DNA of 64,000 bases, from positions 1 to 64,000 of the forward strand of contig RXIC02000169.1 of NCBI GenBank assembly GCA_003952965.2, written 5' to 3'. Numbering within the stretch: the stretch's first letter is position 1; each line of letters opens with the position of its first letter. A model generated the notes under the pieces. The model searched no databases and was not told the origin of the DNA. It saw only the letters and a program-made list of their open reading frames with translations. Origin of the DNA: Morella rubra (Eukaryota > Streptophyta > Magnoliopsida > Fagales > Myricaceae). Positions 28,161 to 37,668 of this stretch are shown in pieces. A program made the translations under genes and the position numbers.

Positions 28161-28385
28161 TCTCCAATAAACTCCACAGAACCAACAACAAATAAAGTTA
28201 GCCCTACCCTCCGCCTTCCAACAAAACCCACAAACACCAACATCTCCAATAAACTCCACAAAACCAACAACAAATAAAAGTTAGCCCTACCCTCCGCCTT
28301 CCAACAAAACCCACAAACACCAACATCTCCAATAATAGTTAGCTCTCGTCCGCCTTCCAATAAAATCCACAAACTCTAATCTCCA
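28161..28385. repeat. Tandem repeat, about 82-83 bp unit, nearly three copies
   Basis: Units start with TCTCCAATAA at 28,161, 28,243 and 28,326. The first two are nearly identical and the third is shortened. Each holds a C-rich CCTCCGCCTTCCAA core. It lies in the leader side of the CACTA transposase gene. Reading frames across it are repeat artefacts. Confidence 0.85.
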
Positions 28386-28599
28386 AAAAAAAAAGGAAAA
28401 AAAAAAACAATAGTAATTGATGAAGAGATTCAAAATACCACTGACCTGTGAAAGAGTAATATGTTATCGGCAAGTCACCTAGTGTCCCTCAATCACAGTT
28501 AGAAAACCACTGTAGTTGAGACTATTGAGTTCAACTGTCAAAGAAATTTGAAAAATAGATTTTTAATAAAGATACCTGGTCCAAAAAAAATAGTAAAAA

Positions 28600-29130
28600 C
28601 AGCGGACTTTTGGACATCAATAAATTCATACATTCCAATTCATATTTTTTAGCAACCAATTCATACATTTTGACTAAGCAATCAATTTATTTTCAGCAAC
28701 CAATTCATACAAACCAATTCATATATTTTCAGCAATAATTCATACATTCCAATTCATATTTTTCAGCAGCATATTTCAATTCATTCATATATCAGCAATA
28801 AATTCATACATTCAATCATCATGCTTTTCCATTCATACCAATTCATATCAGAATAAATTCATACTTCCAATTCATATTTTTCAACAAAATTCCATTCCAA
28901 TTACTATTTCTACATATATTTTCAATTCATAAAAACCAATTCATATATTTTCAACAATCATTCATATATTTTCAGCAACCAGCATACAAACCAATTCATA
29001 TAATAGTATAATACAACAAGTCAACAACCAATTCATAAGCCAACACTACCAACAAAACCAATCTCCAACAAAATCAATCTCCAACACAACAGAACCCAAT
29101 AATCCAATTCGTAAGCCCTGACCTCCAATC
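28600..29130. repeat. AT-rich degenerate minisatellite
   Basis: Many irregular copies of a motif close to CCAATTCATAYATTTTCAGCAA, with ATTCATAC and CAGCAA as the most constant parts. Unit length varies from roughly 15 to 35 bases. The array is inside the CACTA element, upstream of the transposase start. Confidence 0.75.
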
Positions 29131-29289
29131 TCCATATAATTAATTTCATTCATATTTTATAAAATACAAAAATATACATTGAGTCTAAGTCACTGACCTG
29201 AACAGCAATGCAAAACCAACACAGTTGAATTATTTCGTGAATTTCGAATGGGGGAGTTGAAATTCATGAAATTAAAAGGGGAGGAGATT

Positions 29290-29605
29290 TGAAGTTCGAA
29301 GGGAGGGACGCTGAAATTCGCCGGGGCGTGGGGGGGGGGGCTAAAATCGGAGGGGGGGAGCTGAAACTCCGGAGGGACTGCGGGGGGGGCTGAACTCGTT
29401 AGGGGCGGGGGTGGCTGAAACTCACGGAGGGGCGGGGGGAGCTGAATTCGCAGAGGGCCGGGGGCTGAAATTTGCGAAATGGGGAGGGAGCTGAAATCCG
29501 AGGGGGGGGAGGGGATTTGCAGTTCGATTTGGGGGTGCTGAAATCGCGAGAGGAAGGGGGGGTCTTGAAATTCGCGAAGGGAAGAAGGGGGGGGGGGATG
29601 GGGAA
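29290..29605. repeat. G-rich subterminal repeat array
   Basis: About ten diverged units of 20-40 bases, each a GCTGAAATTCGC-like core followed by a run of 4-10 G. The plus strand has many closely spaced G-runs, enough for several G-quadruplexes. CACTA elements typically carry subterminal repeats bound by their own proteins, and this array sits 230-550 bp inside the terminus. Confidence 0.8.
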
Positions 29606-29839
29606 AAAATCATACAATAAACGCGCGTTCATAACTCTATACGGCGTCATGACCGCCATCATTATGTTGTATATAGACGGTCATGACCCTCATCAACCGC
29701 TGCTATCTTTGTTTTATGACGGCGTTATTATACGCCGCTATAGGGGTATTTTCGATCGCATTTGAAGTAAACCGCTTGGATATAGGGTATATAGCGGCGG
29801 TTTTGGTGACCGCCGCTGTAGACCTGTTTTTTTGTAGTG
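29606..29839 (-). repeat. CACTA terminal region and terminal inverted repeat
   Basis: The last bases (29,827-29,839) read TTTTTTTGTAGTG, the reverse complement of CACTACAAAAAAA. Just inside are repeated GACGG/CCGTC and GCGGCGG/CCGCCGC motifs in both orientations, which would fold into stems. This arrangement is typical of plant CACTA ends. Confidence 0.85.
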
Positions 29840-30097
29840 AACTCGAACGTCCTTTCCAATTTTTGAATATTAATTGATTACAAATTCGAATTTAAATAGA
29901 CTTTGACCATTTGAAAGGAAATAAAATAAATATCAAATTCAAAGAAAATATTCCGAATTAAAATTGAAAATAACAAAATATAAATTATTTTTTTTATTAG
30001 AAATTCTGGATGTTACAAAACACATAAGCATCAAACGGTCCTGTTACTTGACGCTCACGGATGTCGGATACAGCCTTTGCCTAGACTTCTAATCCAA
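29840..30097. other. AT-rich upstream region of the BOBBER-like gene
   Basis: Short intergenic spacer between the CACTA terminus and the gene's core promoter. Nothing further recognised. Confidence 0.5.
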
Positions 30098-30122
30098 ATA
30101 GAGGACGCGTCCTCTATATATG
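30098..30122 (+). promoter_or_regulatory. Core promoter: 20-bp palindrome overlapping a TATA box
   Basis: Positions 30,098-30,117 form a perfect palindrome, ATAGAGGACGCGTCCTCTAT, centred on ACGCGT. Its right end runs into TATATATG (30,115-30,122), a good plant TATA box about 100 bp before the ATG. The ACGCGT core resembles CGCG-box/CE3-type elements bound by CAMTA or ABA-related factors; that reading is inference. Confidence 0.55.
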
Positions 30123-30224
30123 TTGCCATTCCCCCACACGCAAACTATCATAAAACTCTTTGCAACCCTTAGTCTTTCGCGTCTCCTTAGTTTCCCCACA
30201 AACCCCGCAGTCTGAATTCCAGTC

Positions 30225-30932
30225 ATGGCCATCCTCTCCGACTGTCAAGAAGATCAAGCCCCTCAAAAATCTTTCTCTTGTTCTTTCAATGCTGTTCTTG
30301 ATCCTTCAAACCCTCTGGGGTTCTTGGAATCTGCTTTTAACTTTGTATCTCCGAAGTCCAATCTGTTCGAGAGCGACTCTGCTGAGGAAGAACTCATGTC
30401 GTTGGTTCGTTCGATCAAGGGCAGGATCAAGGCGGAAGAGGCCGAGAAGAAGCATTTGAAAGAAGTGGAGGCGTCGGTGAAGAAGGCGGCTGAGAAAGAA
30501 CCAGAGGAGAAGTTGAAGAAACTTGCTCCAAACAAAGGCAACGGCCTCGACATGGAGAATTATTCATGGGGTCAGTCGCCGATCATCGATGGGGAGTTGT
30601 ACAGGCCCGTGAAAGCAGACGATTTCTTGTGGAGTATTGAGGACGAGAAGGTGATTTCAATTCTCATGAGCAAGAGGGACCAGAGTGACTGGCGGAAATC
30701 CTTGTTGAAGGGTGGTCCCGAGATTAATACACAGAAAGTCGAACCCAAGACAAGCAGGTTGTCCGACTTGGACTCCGAAACGCGCTCAGTTGTGGAGAAG
30801 ATGATGTTCGATCAGAGGCAGAAGAAGCTGGGCCTTCCAACGAGCGATGAGATCCAGAAGCAAGACTTGCTGAAGCAATTCATGGCGCAGAACCCGAACA
30901 TGAAGAACTTCTCAGAAGCGAAGTTTATGTAA
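30225..30932 (+). CDS. BOB1-like: NudC-domain BOBBER1-like protein, intronless, internal deletion
   Basis: This 235-residue frame matches plant BOBBER proteins, NudC-family small heat-shock chaperones, nearly end to end. The N-terminus (MAILSDCQED, then SNPLGFLESAFNF) is followed by a charged Lys/Glu linker (residues 60-100). The entry to the CS domain is NKGNGLDMENYSWGQ (103-117), and the domain's end is SPIIDGELYRPVKADD, then IEDEKVISIL (118-147). The C-terminal tail contains KVEPKTSRLSDLD, EKMMFDQRQKKLGLPTSDE and AKFM. About 35 residues of CS-domain beta-strands expected between residues 117 and 119 are absent, with the frame kept. The usual MEWW motif is SDWR. Family genes have introns, to my knowledge, and this one has none, so it looks like a retrocopy. 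It has its own TATA box. Possibly expressed, but chaperone function is doubtful. Confidence 0.85.
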   Translation: MAILSDCQEDQAPQKSFSCSFNAVLDPSNPLGFLESAFNFVSPKSNLFESDSAEEELMSLVRSIKGRIKAEEAEKKHLKEVEASVKKAAEKEPEEKLKKLAPNKGNGLDMENYSWGQSPIIDGELYRPVKADDFLWSIEDEKVISILMSKRDQSDWRKSLLKGGPEINTQKVEPKTSRLSDLDSETRSVVEKMMFDQRQKKLGLPTSDEIQKQDLLKQFMAQNPNMKNFSEAKFM

Positions 30933-31280
30933 GATGGTTTCCAGTACTCTCAATCAGATCGCAAGAAAAAGGAAAACAAACAAGCGCAAAACCCCTATTT
31001 AGCTTCTACGTTTATAGAGAGATGTTGTGGTTCTCTCACTTTTTGCTGGTTGTTGTATAGGATCCTCTTGAGAGCTATACAATATCATGGATCTTTTAGG
31101 TTTTGCATAGTGATAAGCTCTTCAACTTTTTGTTCTGGTCTGATTTATCAGAAACTAAATCGAGTACTCTTCTTTTAGGTTTTACAGATTGACAAGTACT
31201 CTTCTTTCTATCCAACTGGTAGAAGATCCAACTCTCCTTTCATCAATGACTAATTCAAACTAGTGTGCATTATTCGGCTG
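30933..31280 (+). other. Probable 3' UTR and downstream flank of the BOBBER-like gene
   Basis: T-rich sequence with no open frame of note. A poly(A) tract marking the end of a retrocopy was not seen between the stop codon and the SINE. Confidence 0.4.
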
Positions 31281-31493
31281 AAACTCTTGTACCTAACCCT
31301 AAGAGGTTAGCTTGGGTGGTTAGGACCTAGGGCCTAAGGCCAAGTGTACCCCATTAAGGTCTTAGATTTGAATTCTCCAGATATCAACAATTATTTGGAA
31401 TCACTCTACAATAAAGTCGGACTTATCTAGCTATGTAACTTAGGAGCTACACCAATCCGTGTTTACCAGCGCACAAAAAAAAAACTCTTGCAC
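31281..31493 (+). mobile_element. tRNA-derived SINE with target-site duplication
   Basis: The body at 31,293-31,481 starts CTAACCCTAAGAGGTTAGCT. It carries an A-box-like GGTTAGCTTGGGTGGTTAGG and a B-box-like TTAGATTTGAATTCTCC near 31,362-31,378, then ends in an A run. It is flanked by AAACTCTTGTAC (31,281-31,292) and AAACTCTTGCAC (31,482-31,493), an 11/12 match. Size (about 190 bp), RNA polymerase III boxes, A-tail and flanking duplication together identify a SINE. It sits just downstream of the BOBBER-like gene. Confidence 0.8.
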
Positions 31494-32310
31494 TCGTTTG
31501 TGGTCCAGTAATTGGATTGAAATTTCAAGAATTTCCATTGTTTGTATTGTCAGATACAACTTCTTTCACCCCGTGTGTCCTGCTTTATATACACGTAAAG
31601 AGTGAATATATGTAAGTTGAGAAGGGAACAATCTTCTAACCCGCTTTTCCCTCTCAAATTCCACATAACAATCCAAATCTTCTGTATACACAAGGCCCAC
31701 TATCATTTTGGGTAGTAACTTCTAATTTTCAGTTTAAAAGCGCGCGCGTACGTGAGTAATTATATCGAATATTGAATCTTAGAGAGTACTACTTTCCCTA
31801 TTCCCAGGGGAATCACCAGTACTGTGGTTATGTTAGTGAAGGTAAGAAAAAATATAAGTTATATATGAACAGATTTTAATTTGGTGTCTCAAGATATTAA
31901 TTTGAAGGTAAATTGTAGTTGTTTTGTTACTAAATATATAGTCGGAGGAAAGAAAACGGCATTTTTATAAAAGCATGAGATATCTTGAATTCCATCCTCC
32001 ATCACATTAACAAAAACAACACAAATTAAGAAGTAGAATAAAAGAAAATCATATATACTCAGATTACGTAAGCTTTGAGCTAAAACGTCACAAGATTCAC
32101 CATAACCTAATTAACACAGATAGTACGTAATTAGAACGGATACGAATTTTATGATCAAAGATAATTAATAGACCTCCACATCTTTATAGGTAAATCATGA
32201 TACCGGTACTATCGTCTCATACCAAACACGAGGTTGGCTAGTTAAGGAACTAATATTTTAATGGCCAGCTTGCCACTTGGGATATTCAAGAAATTAAAAG
32301 TTTGGCCAGC
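31494..32310. other. No gene recognised
   Basis: AT-rich intergenic sequence. No family or array recognised. Confidence 0.5.
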
Positions 32311-33290
32311 TACTTTTTTTTTTTTTTTTGCTGAATAATACCTCAATTCATTAAAACCAACTAGAAACCGCAGTACATATCATATGACCGGATATGTTTG
32401 AGTATGACAGAAAAAGAACTACAACCAGACACACCAACAGATGCAGCCCATTGAGCCATTTTATTGCATCTCCTTGGAACCCAAGCTATTTTCCTCTCAA
32501 CAAAAGCCGAAAGACAAGCTCTTAAATACTCCACCATTCCCATTATCGGCCAAAGCTGAGAAGACACAACCGATTGCACCCAGCTAATCACTCTCCAAAA
32601 TCACCCGAGTCCACTTCCTTTTCTTTGCTAAAGTTGCCGCTTCCGCCATAGCAAAGGCCTCACCAACAAGGGTCCATAGCACCTATTCATTCCGTGTAAG
32701 CAAAACAGAAGAAACTGAAAGTATCTCTTACAGAGATAGCTATGTAAGACCTAGAAGAACGGATAGCTACATCCATATTTAACTTCAACCAACCCGGTTG
32801 AGGAGGATTCCATCTCAAGTTTGCACTCCTTTCAAACTCCACCCATGCATTCGAATGTTCCAATTACCTCTTTGTTATATTTAAAACCAATATAGGTAAA
32901 CAATTGCAGCATTAAGAATAAAAGCTCTGACATTTTTCTTCTCTAAATTCAACTCCCTATCCACATTTATAATAAAACTCACCAATGAAATAGGAGAAGA
33001 CAATGGAATCCGGTCCATTTGAATCGGCCACATTGACTCACGCCAAGCTTGTCCAGCAACATCACAATGGACAAGAAGATGTATAGAGTCCTCGACAACA
33101 TTTCTACGTAAAGGGCATAGAAATTCCTCAGACTCTTCACATTGTAGAATTCTACCAAGACCACCTCTTGTTTTTAAAGCACCAGCCCCCACCTTCCACA
33201 ACATCAACTTAAGACGATCTTGTATTTTGCATTTCCAAAGCTTTTCCCATGTCTCCTTACTAATCTGCATACTTGGAGCCCTTTGGCATT
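32311..33290 (-). mobile_element. 5'-truncated LINE (zf-RVT and RNase H end)
   Basis: A T run at about 32,312-32,329 is the poly(A) tail of a minus-strand retroposon. Going right, the minus strand encodes the end of RNase H, its middle, and then a reverse-transcriptase zinc-binding domain. The reverse transcriptase itself is not found, so the copy is truncated, the usual fate of LINEs. No target duplication could be fixed on the right. Confidence 0.8.
32361..33270 (-). pseudogene. LINE zf-RVT plus RNase H (RVT_3) coding remnant
   Basis: From 33,270 leftwards, zf-RVT is visible as LWKCKIQDRLKLMLWKVGAG, then LKTRGGLGRILQ, then SIHLLVHCDVAGQAW. The expected zinc-site CPLC reads CPLR, so one ligand is lost. 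RNase H follows in other frames: NPPQPGWLKLNMDVAIRS, EAFAMAEAATLAKKRKW, TRVILESD, and then ISWVQSVVSSQLWPI and RKIAWVPRRCNKMAQWAAS. The acidic residues of the active site (D in NMDVA, E in MAEAA, D in LESD) remain, but a short frameshifting deletion after LES (near 32,590) removes the joint to ISWVQ. The protein cannot be made whole. Confidence 0.8.
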
Positions 33291-34747
33291 GAATCTGGCA
33301 TCAAGAAAGACTTCACCGAAAACATTCATGATTGCTCATGCGTCCAAATCCACCTATCCGTTTTCCTCCGCACATGACACTTCAAAAATGCTTCTTACCA
33401 ACTTCAATATTGAAGTATACCGCTTGCTCCTTATTGGTGCAATTCGGCGAGAGATCATAGACTTAATAGGTGTATACACTCTTTAATGTTGTCCAAGTAA
33501 CATTTCGAAAAGTATGAGCTCTACAACATGGCCGAATCCACATATTAATAGTGTCTATCTCTTTTCGAACTGCATCGTGCAAATTGAATAAAAACTTATA
33601 GAAAATCATAATCCTGCCATGCACTTGAGACCAATATCCATTCGAAAAAGATCAATCATATCCGGCATCTATAATGTAAATTACAATGTAAATGAACTTT
33701 AACATATATATGAGTCACTAAGGTTTTTTTTTCTTTTTTTCTTTCTTGATATAATCAGCGCATTTATATATGAAAAGGAAACCATAGTTTGAAGTCTGCT
33801 ACAAAATTATATCACAAACATCCATCTATGGAGGTTCAATTAAATTGAATTTGGACAGAGAAGGTTATAGAAGTATAGATCTCGATCGGGAGTTCTTCAA
33901 AGGAGTTGGCGGCGGCCATGCCGCTATGGAGTATGCAGAGTCAATTCTCCATTATAAAGATCTTGCAAATCAGATGAGAGGAGAATGATTTAAAGTAACC
34001 CTTTAGCCTTGTACCATAATCGCTGTAATTTTCCAATCCCTAAGTTTAGCCAAAGAAATAGGACTCAAAGTAGAGGTCACGTGGAAATTAAGCCAAAGAA
34101 ATTAACTCTCAATTAAAAAGAAGCAACAACATGGCAAATTAATTTTAACTAGTATATATATATCTCGATGGAAGATGAACAACAACTCAAAGACTCGTGT
34201 TTCTACGTGACTACTCAAAGACTAGTACACCCTCTAGGGCTTGTTTCGACAAAAAGTTGTGCATCGAAATCCGCTCTCTGACATAATACAGGCACAACGC
34301 AAATATCTTTAGGTAAACGAAATGACTATGGTGTGCCATTACTCTTCGAGTGCAAGCTTACACTCTGATCTCCCTCTTCCTATTCCACGCTCACTGCCCT
34401 GCCATCCACCACTTCCACCATAACTGCTTATTTATTTCGAGGTCTCCTTCTCCAACCACCGGATTTAATCCCCAACGCCATTCTTGCCATCTTCTTCCCT
34501 ATTAACTTCCCAACAACCCATATCTACTCTCGTACAGATTCCCTTACAGATCTTTCTCCCTTTATTCTCATCCTTATAAATCTATGTAATCTTAGTTCAA
34601 GTCTACACCCATTGCTCAGAGAATCGAATTATTGATTGCAAGACTCTCCCATATTGGTTCCCTCCCACACACAAAATTCGTTTTGATAAAATTGCCACCT
34701 CAGCCTTGCACTCCAAGATTGACGGATCGTTCCCATTGATACGCAAT
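33291..34747. other. No gene firmly recognised
   Basis: Intergenic sequence, partly decayed LINE. A plus-strand frame ending at 33,989 (text around FFKGVGGGHAAMEYAESILH) looks protein-like for about 50 codons, but I cannot assign it to a family. The stretch 34,340-34,600 is pyrimidine-rich. Confidence 0.4.
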
Positions 34748-35727
34748 TCAATTCCTGACTCCTGTCAAACATCTCGAAACATTCCCAGATATCGTTGAAC
34801 ATTGATGTCCGTAAGCTTCAACATTTTCTTTTAAATCACCCCTTCTCCCAAATATGCCCAAGCATCTCGGAAGAAGTTGTAAACACTTCGGAAGCACTCT
34901 TTTGAAGGGAATCTCCGGTGTCCGTCCTCCGTCGACATCCATTGCAGAGCCCAAAATGCCCAACGGCCTTGATTCACACCCCCGACATCCAAACCAGAGG
35001 TCTTCCCCATCAACGCTTTCAATGGCTCCCACAATGTGATCCAGGTCTAAGGTGAGTTTCAATTCCCTTGTGTTAGGTTGCGTCAATATTGTTCTATTCC
35101 GGAAGACCCCAACATTTTGTGATAAGTGTATCTATTTTGCTGATTCATATGTGTTTAACCACGCGTCGATACTTACCTCATCAATCTACCAATACGAGTA
35201 AAATGTTCAGTGCATTTTTCCTATTCAACCTTATGCCTCTGTTAATTTATGCGCACATTTACCCGAGCTCCCACTCCATGTTTGTATTGTATGTAAGGTT
35301 TTTCATGAAATACTGCATTATCCGTCTTTAAATAATGCACATAAACTATATCACACAAGTTTTGCAAATGCACCAAAAATATAGTCGGTACTTACATCTT
35401 TCATCTACCAATATGAACTTCACAGTCGGTGCATTTTTGTTGTTCGATGTTATGCCCCTGTCAATTTCTGCACATATTTACCATGGCTCCCACTCCGTCA
35501 ATTTCTGCATTATCCGTCTCAATTACTGGACATAAACTATATGGCACAAGTGTTGCAAATATACCAAAAATATGGTACGCCTAAGTGGTTGGGCGCATAT
35601 AGGTTGTGTGCAAATCCTAATGCAATCTATTTGGTGGTACAATTACTATCTCAGCACAACCGGGGCTAAGTTTACAACCATGGCCATGCTTGAAACACTT
35701 CATTTACAATTGCAAATTTGAACTTCG

Positions 35728-36206
35728 TTGCATTTTCAGGTTGTGCTTTCAACAGTGCATCTCAAACGCTCTCACAATGAGTGCGTAAACCAGATTTGTC
35801 TTTGTCTACTATTTGCGTTTGACAGTGCATGCATTTTTCATTTTCTTTCTCTCGTGGCTCATCCTTTGCAAATTCTCTACAAACTTACAACTTGTGGCCT
35901 CATTCCATGGTATCGGTCATCGACAAAAAATTTGCAAGACCCCTATATGACGAAAATTGGTAAGTATTATCTACTTCCTTTATTAGAATCCAATCTTCCA
36001 CTTGATTGTTCGACTGTTGCAAAAGAATTTTTACTCCATTTAGGCCGCATTGTATTTTGGTTACGAATGTTTTTCAAGTTCACAAACAGATTTTGAAACC
36101 ACCAATGAAGCACTTCAATCTTGTCACGGATGAGACATTAGTGCACATCGAAACGATGCTACCACATAAGGGGTATATTCAATGCACTCATGAGTTCCCC
36201 ACATAA
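35728..36206 (+). pseudogene. Possible Harbinger transposase N-terminal remnant
   Basis: Pieces in different frames recall the N-terminal part of plant Harbinger transposases. Around 35,770 the text is RSHNECVNQICL. In another frame around 36,050 it is HCILVTNVFQVHKQILKPP, comparable to the V-L-x-x-V-x-x-x-H/Y-x-x-F-L-K-P-P stretch before the catalytic region. No catalytic DDE segment is present. The assignment is weak and leans on the neighbouring Myb-like pseudogene. Confidence 0.3.
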
Positions 36207-36283
36207 ATATTATGTCACCCTTTCATTCTAATTTTCTGTGGCTTGACGTATCTTCCATACTGACAATTTGGTAAAGTTTGTAG

Positions 36284-37321
36284 ATGGGGAAGAGTTCCGA
36301 TTGGACTACTAGCTAAGAGCTTGTGCTATTGAACATCCTTGAGGACAAGTCAGTTGATGGATCTGTTCATGATTGTTCCCCACACTCATCCATGTGGCTC
36401 GGTATAACTGTCCAATTTAACAAAACCACAGGTTGTCAAAGTCGTCCACGTAGGTGCAAGAGAAGCTCCGCAGGATGAAGAAACAGTGGCGTAGGTTCTA
36501 CCAATTGCTCCACCACGAGACCAACTTTAGATGGGAACTTGCCACCAATAGAGTTGTCAGGAGCGCTGCCCAGTGGAATAATTATCTAGCAGTATTATAT
36601 TCCCTACATGCTGCTTAATATCCCCCCAATACTCTATGATGTAATGTCTCTGTGGTTTTCCTACCATTGATGCAGATGCACAAAAATGCTTCCTCCTTCC
36701 TGTGAAAACGGTCTACCCAATTACAAAATCATGTGCAAACTATTCTTAGTATCAACTGCTACAGAGAAATTCTACCATGCATCTACAACCAGCCCACCCG
36801 ACACAGACTATGAACGTGATATCAAGGATGACCTTATTGGGTCGGGGATCGATGATAGCCATGATCCAAGCAACACAAGTGCTCCCTCAAGTGCACAACC
36901 CCCTTTGACACTCCCCACCAATTCGGCTAAAAGTGACATCGACTCGACATCCAGTGTCCACCATTGTAACAAACGTTCGAAGGGGAATTCGGTCGCTGAC
37001 ACCAATAGTATGGCACTTCTCAAGTTCGTTGGTGCTCAAAACCGCCACAATGACATTTTGGAACAACGGGTTGCGATGAAAAGTAAGTCCCATGGCATGA
37101 CTGGGCCTAGTGAAGATGAATACGATGTCGCAAATGACCTTTATTCAAAATGTCTTCTCCTAATGCAGTCGGTTATGCAAGAAGATGATAACAATGTGTT
37201 CTTGAAGGAATGGAAGGAGCTTGAAAACATTTTTGCACAAAAGGTATTCCTGGTCATGACTGACTCGCAGCGCAAGGCTTGGTTATATTCTCTTTGGATC
37301 GAGCTTCGAGTTTGTTCTTGA
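36284..37321 (+). pseudogene. Myb/SANT-like DNA-binding protein pseudogene
   Basis: The first part reads MGKSSDWTTS-stop-ELVLLNILEDKSVDG, the opening of a Myb/SANT-like (Myb_DNA-bind_3) domain. After a frameshift it continues EKLRRMKKQWRRFYQLLHHE, then TNFRWELATNRVV and AAQWNNYLA (about 36,450-36,590), the second half of that domain. A probable intron ends in TTGATGCAG at about 36,675. The second part (from about 36,686) starts CENGLPNYKIMCKLFLVSTA, has a Ser/Asp-rich linker, and ends with KEWKELENIFAQKVFLVM, the usual C-terminus of these proteins. At least two in-frame stops and one shift inactivate it. Such genes partner Harbinger transposases or occur as host derivatives. Confidence 0.65.
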
Positions 37322-37328
37322 CATTTAG

Positions 37329-37668
37329 ATTATGGGTTATGTTAGTAGTCATGTTATGCAGTAATTGCGACAATTCTAGACTTTGCAACAATTATCTTCC
37401 TTCAATTGTGAAACAATGGTCATGGGTTGTGTTAGTTGTCATGTTAGTCCCTAATTCTGACAATTCTAGACTTTGTGTTCCTATGTCCCTTTAGTTGTGA
37501 GACAATGGGATACTTGACCGGGAGTATGTTATTGCCATTACATTATGGGCTATGTTAGTTGTCATGTTATTCCCTATCTGCGACATTTTTAGACTTTGTG
37601 TTCTTATGTTCCTTCAGTTGTGAGACAATGGGTACTTGACTGGCAGTATGTTATAACCATTACATAAG
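37329..37668 (+). repeat. Tandem repeat, three diverged copies of about 90-125 bp
   Basis: Copies begin TATGGGTTATGTTAGT (37,329), TCATGGGTTGTGTTAGT (37,418) and TATGGGCTATGTTAGT (37,545). Each contains GACAATTCTAGACTTTG or a close variant and GTGAGACAATGG. It follows directly after the Myb-like pseudogene, as a 3' UTR or element end might. Confidence 0.8.

Larger units (their letters stand above)
24770..29839 (-). mobile_element. CACTA (En/Spm-type) DNA transposon, right end intact
   Basis: The element reads from right to left. Its 5' terminus is at 29,839, where the minus strand starts CACTACAAAAAAACAGG. Inside follow GC-rich inverted motifs (for example GCGGCGG and CCGCCGC at 29,789-29,820), a G-rich array, AT-rich minisatellites, and then a TNP2-type transposase pseudogene. 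CACTA elements make 3-bp target duplications, and the flank after the terminus is AAC. The matching left terminus was not found, so the left limit given is simply the end of recognisable coding sequence. The element is probably immobile because its transposase has several frameshifts. Confidence 0.8.

Noticed and set aside
28065..28372. Repetitive Trp/Gly/Val-rich minus-strand frames
   Set aside because: Artefacts of the 82-83-bp tandem repeat.
29399..29765. Pro-rich and Gly-rich frames on both strands over the G-rich array
   Set aside because: They are translations of the subterminal repeat, not genes.
30160..30553. Alternative frames over the BOBBER-like gene on both strands
   Set aside because: The frame starting at 30,225 matches the family end to end; the others are shadows.
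36808..37093. Minus-strand frames opposite the Myb-like second exon
   Set aside because: Shadows of the plus-strand coding sequence.
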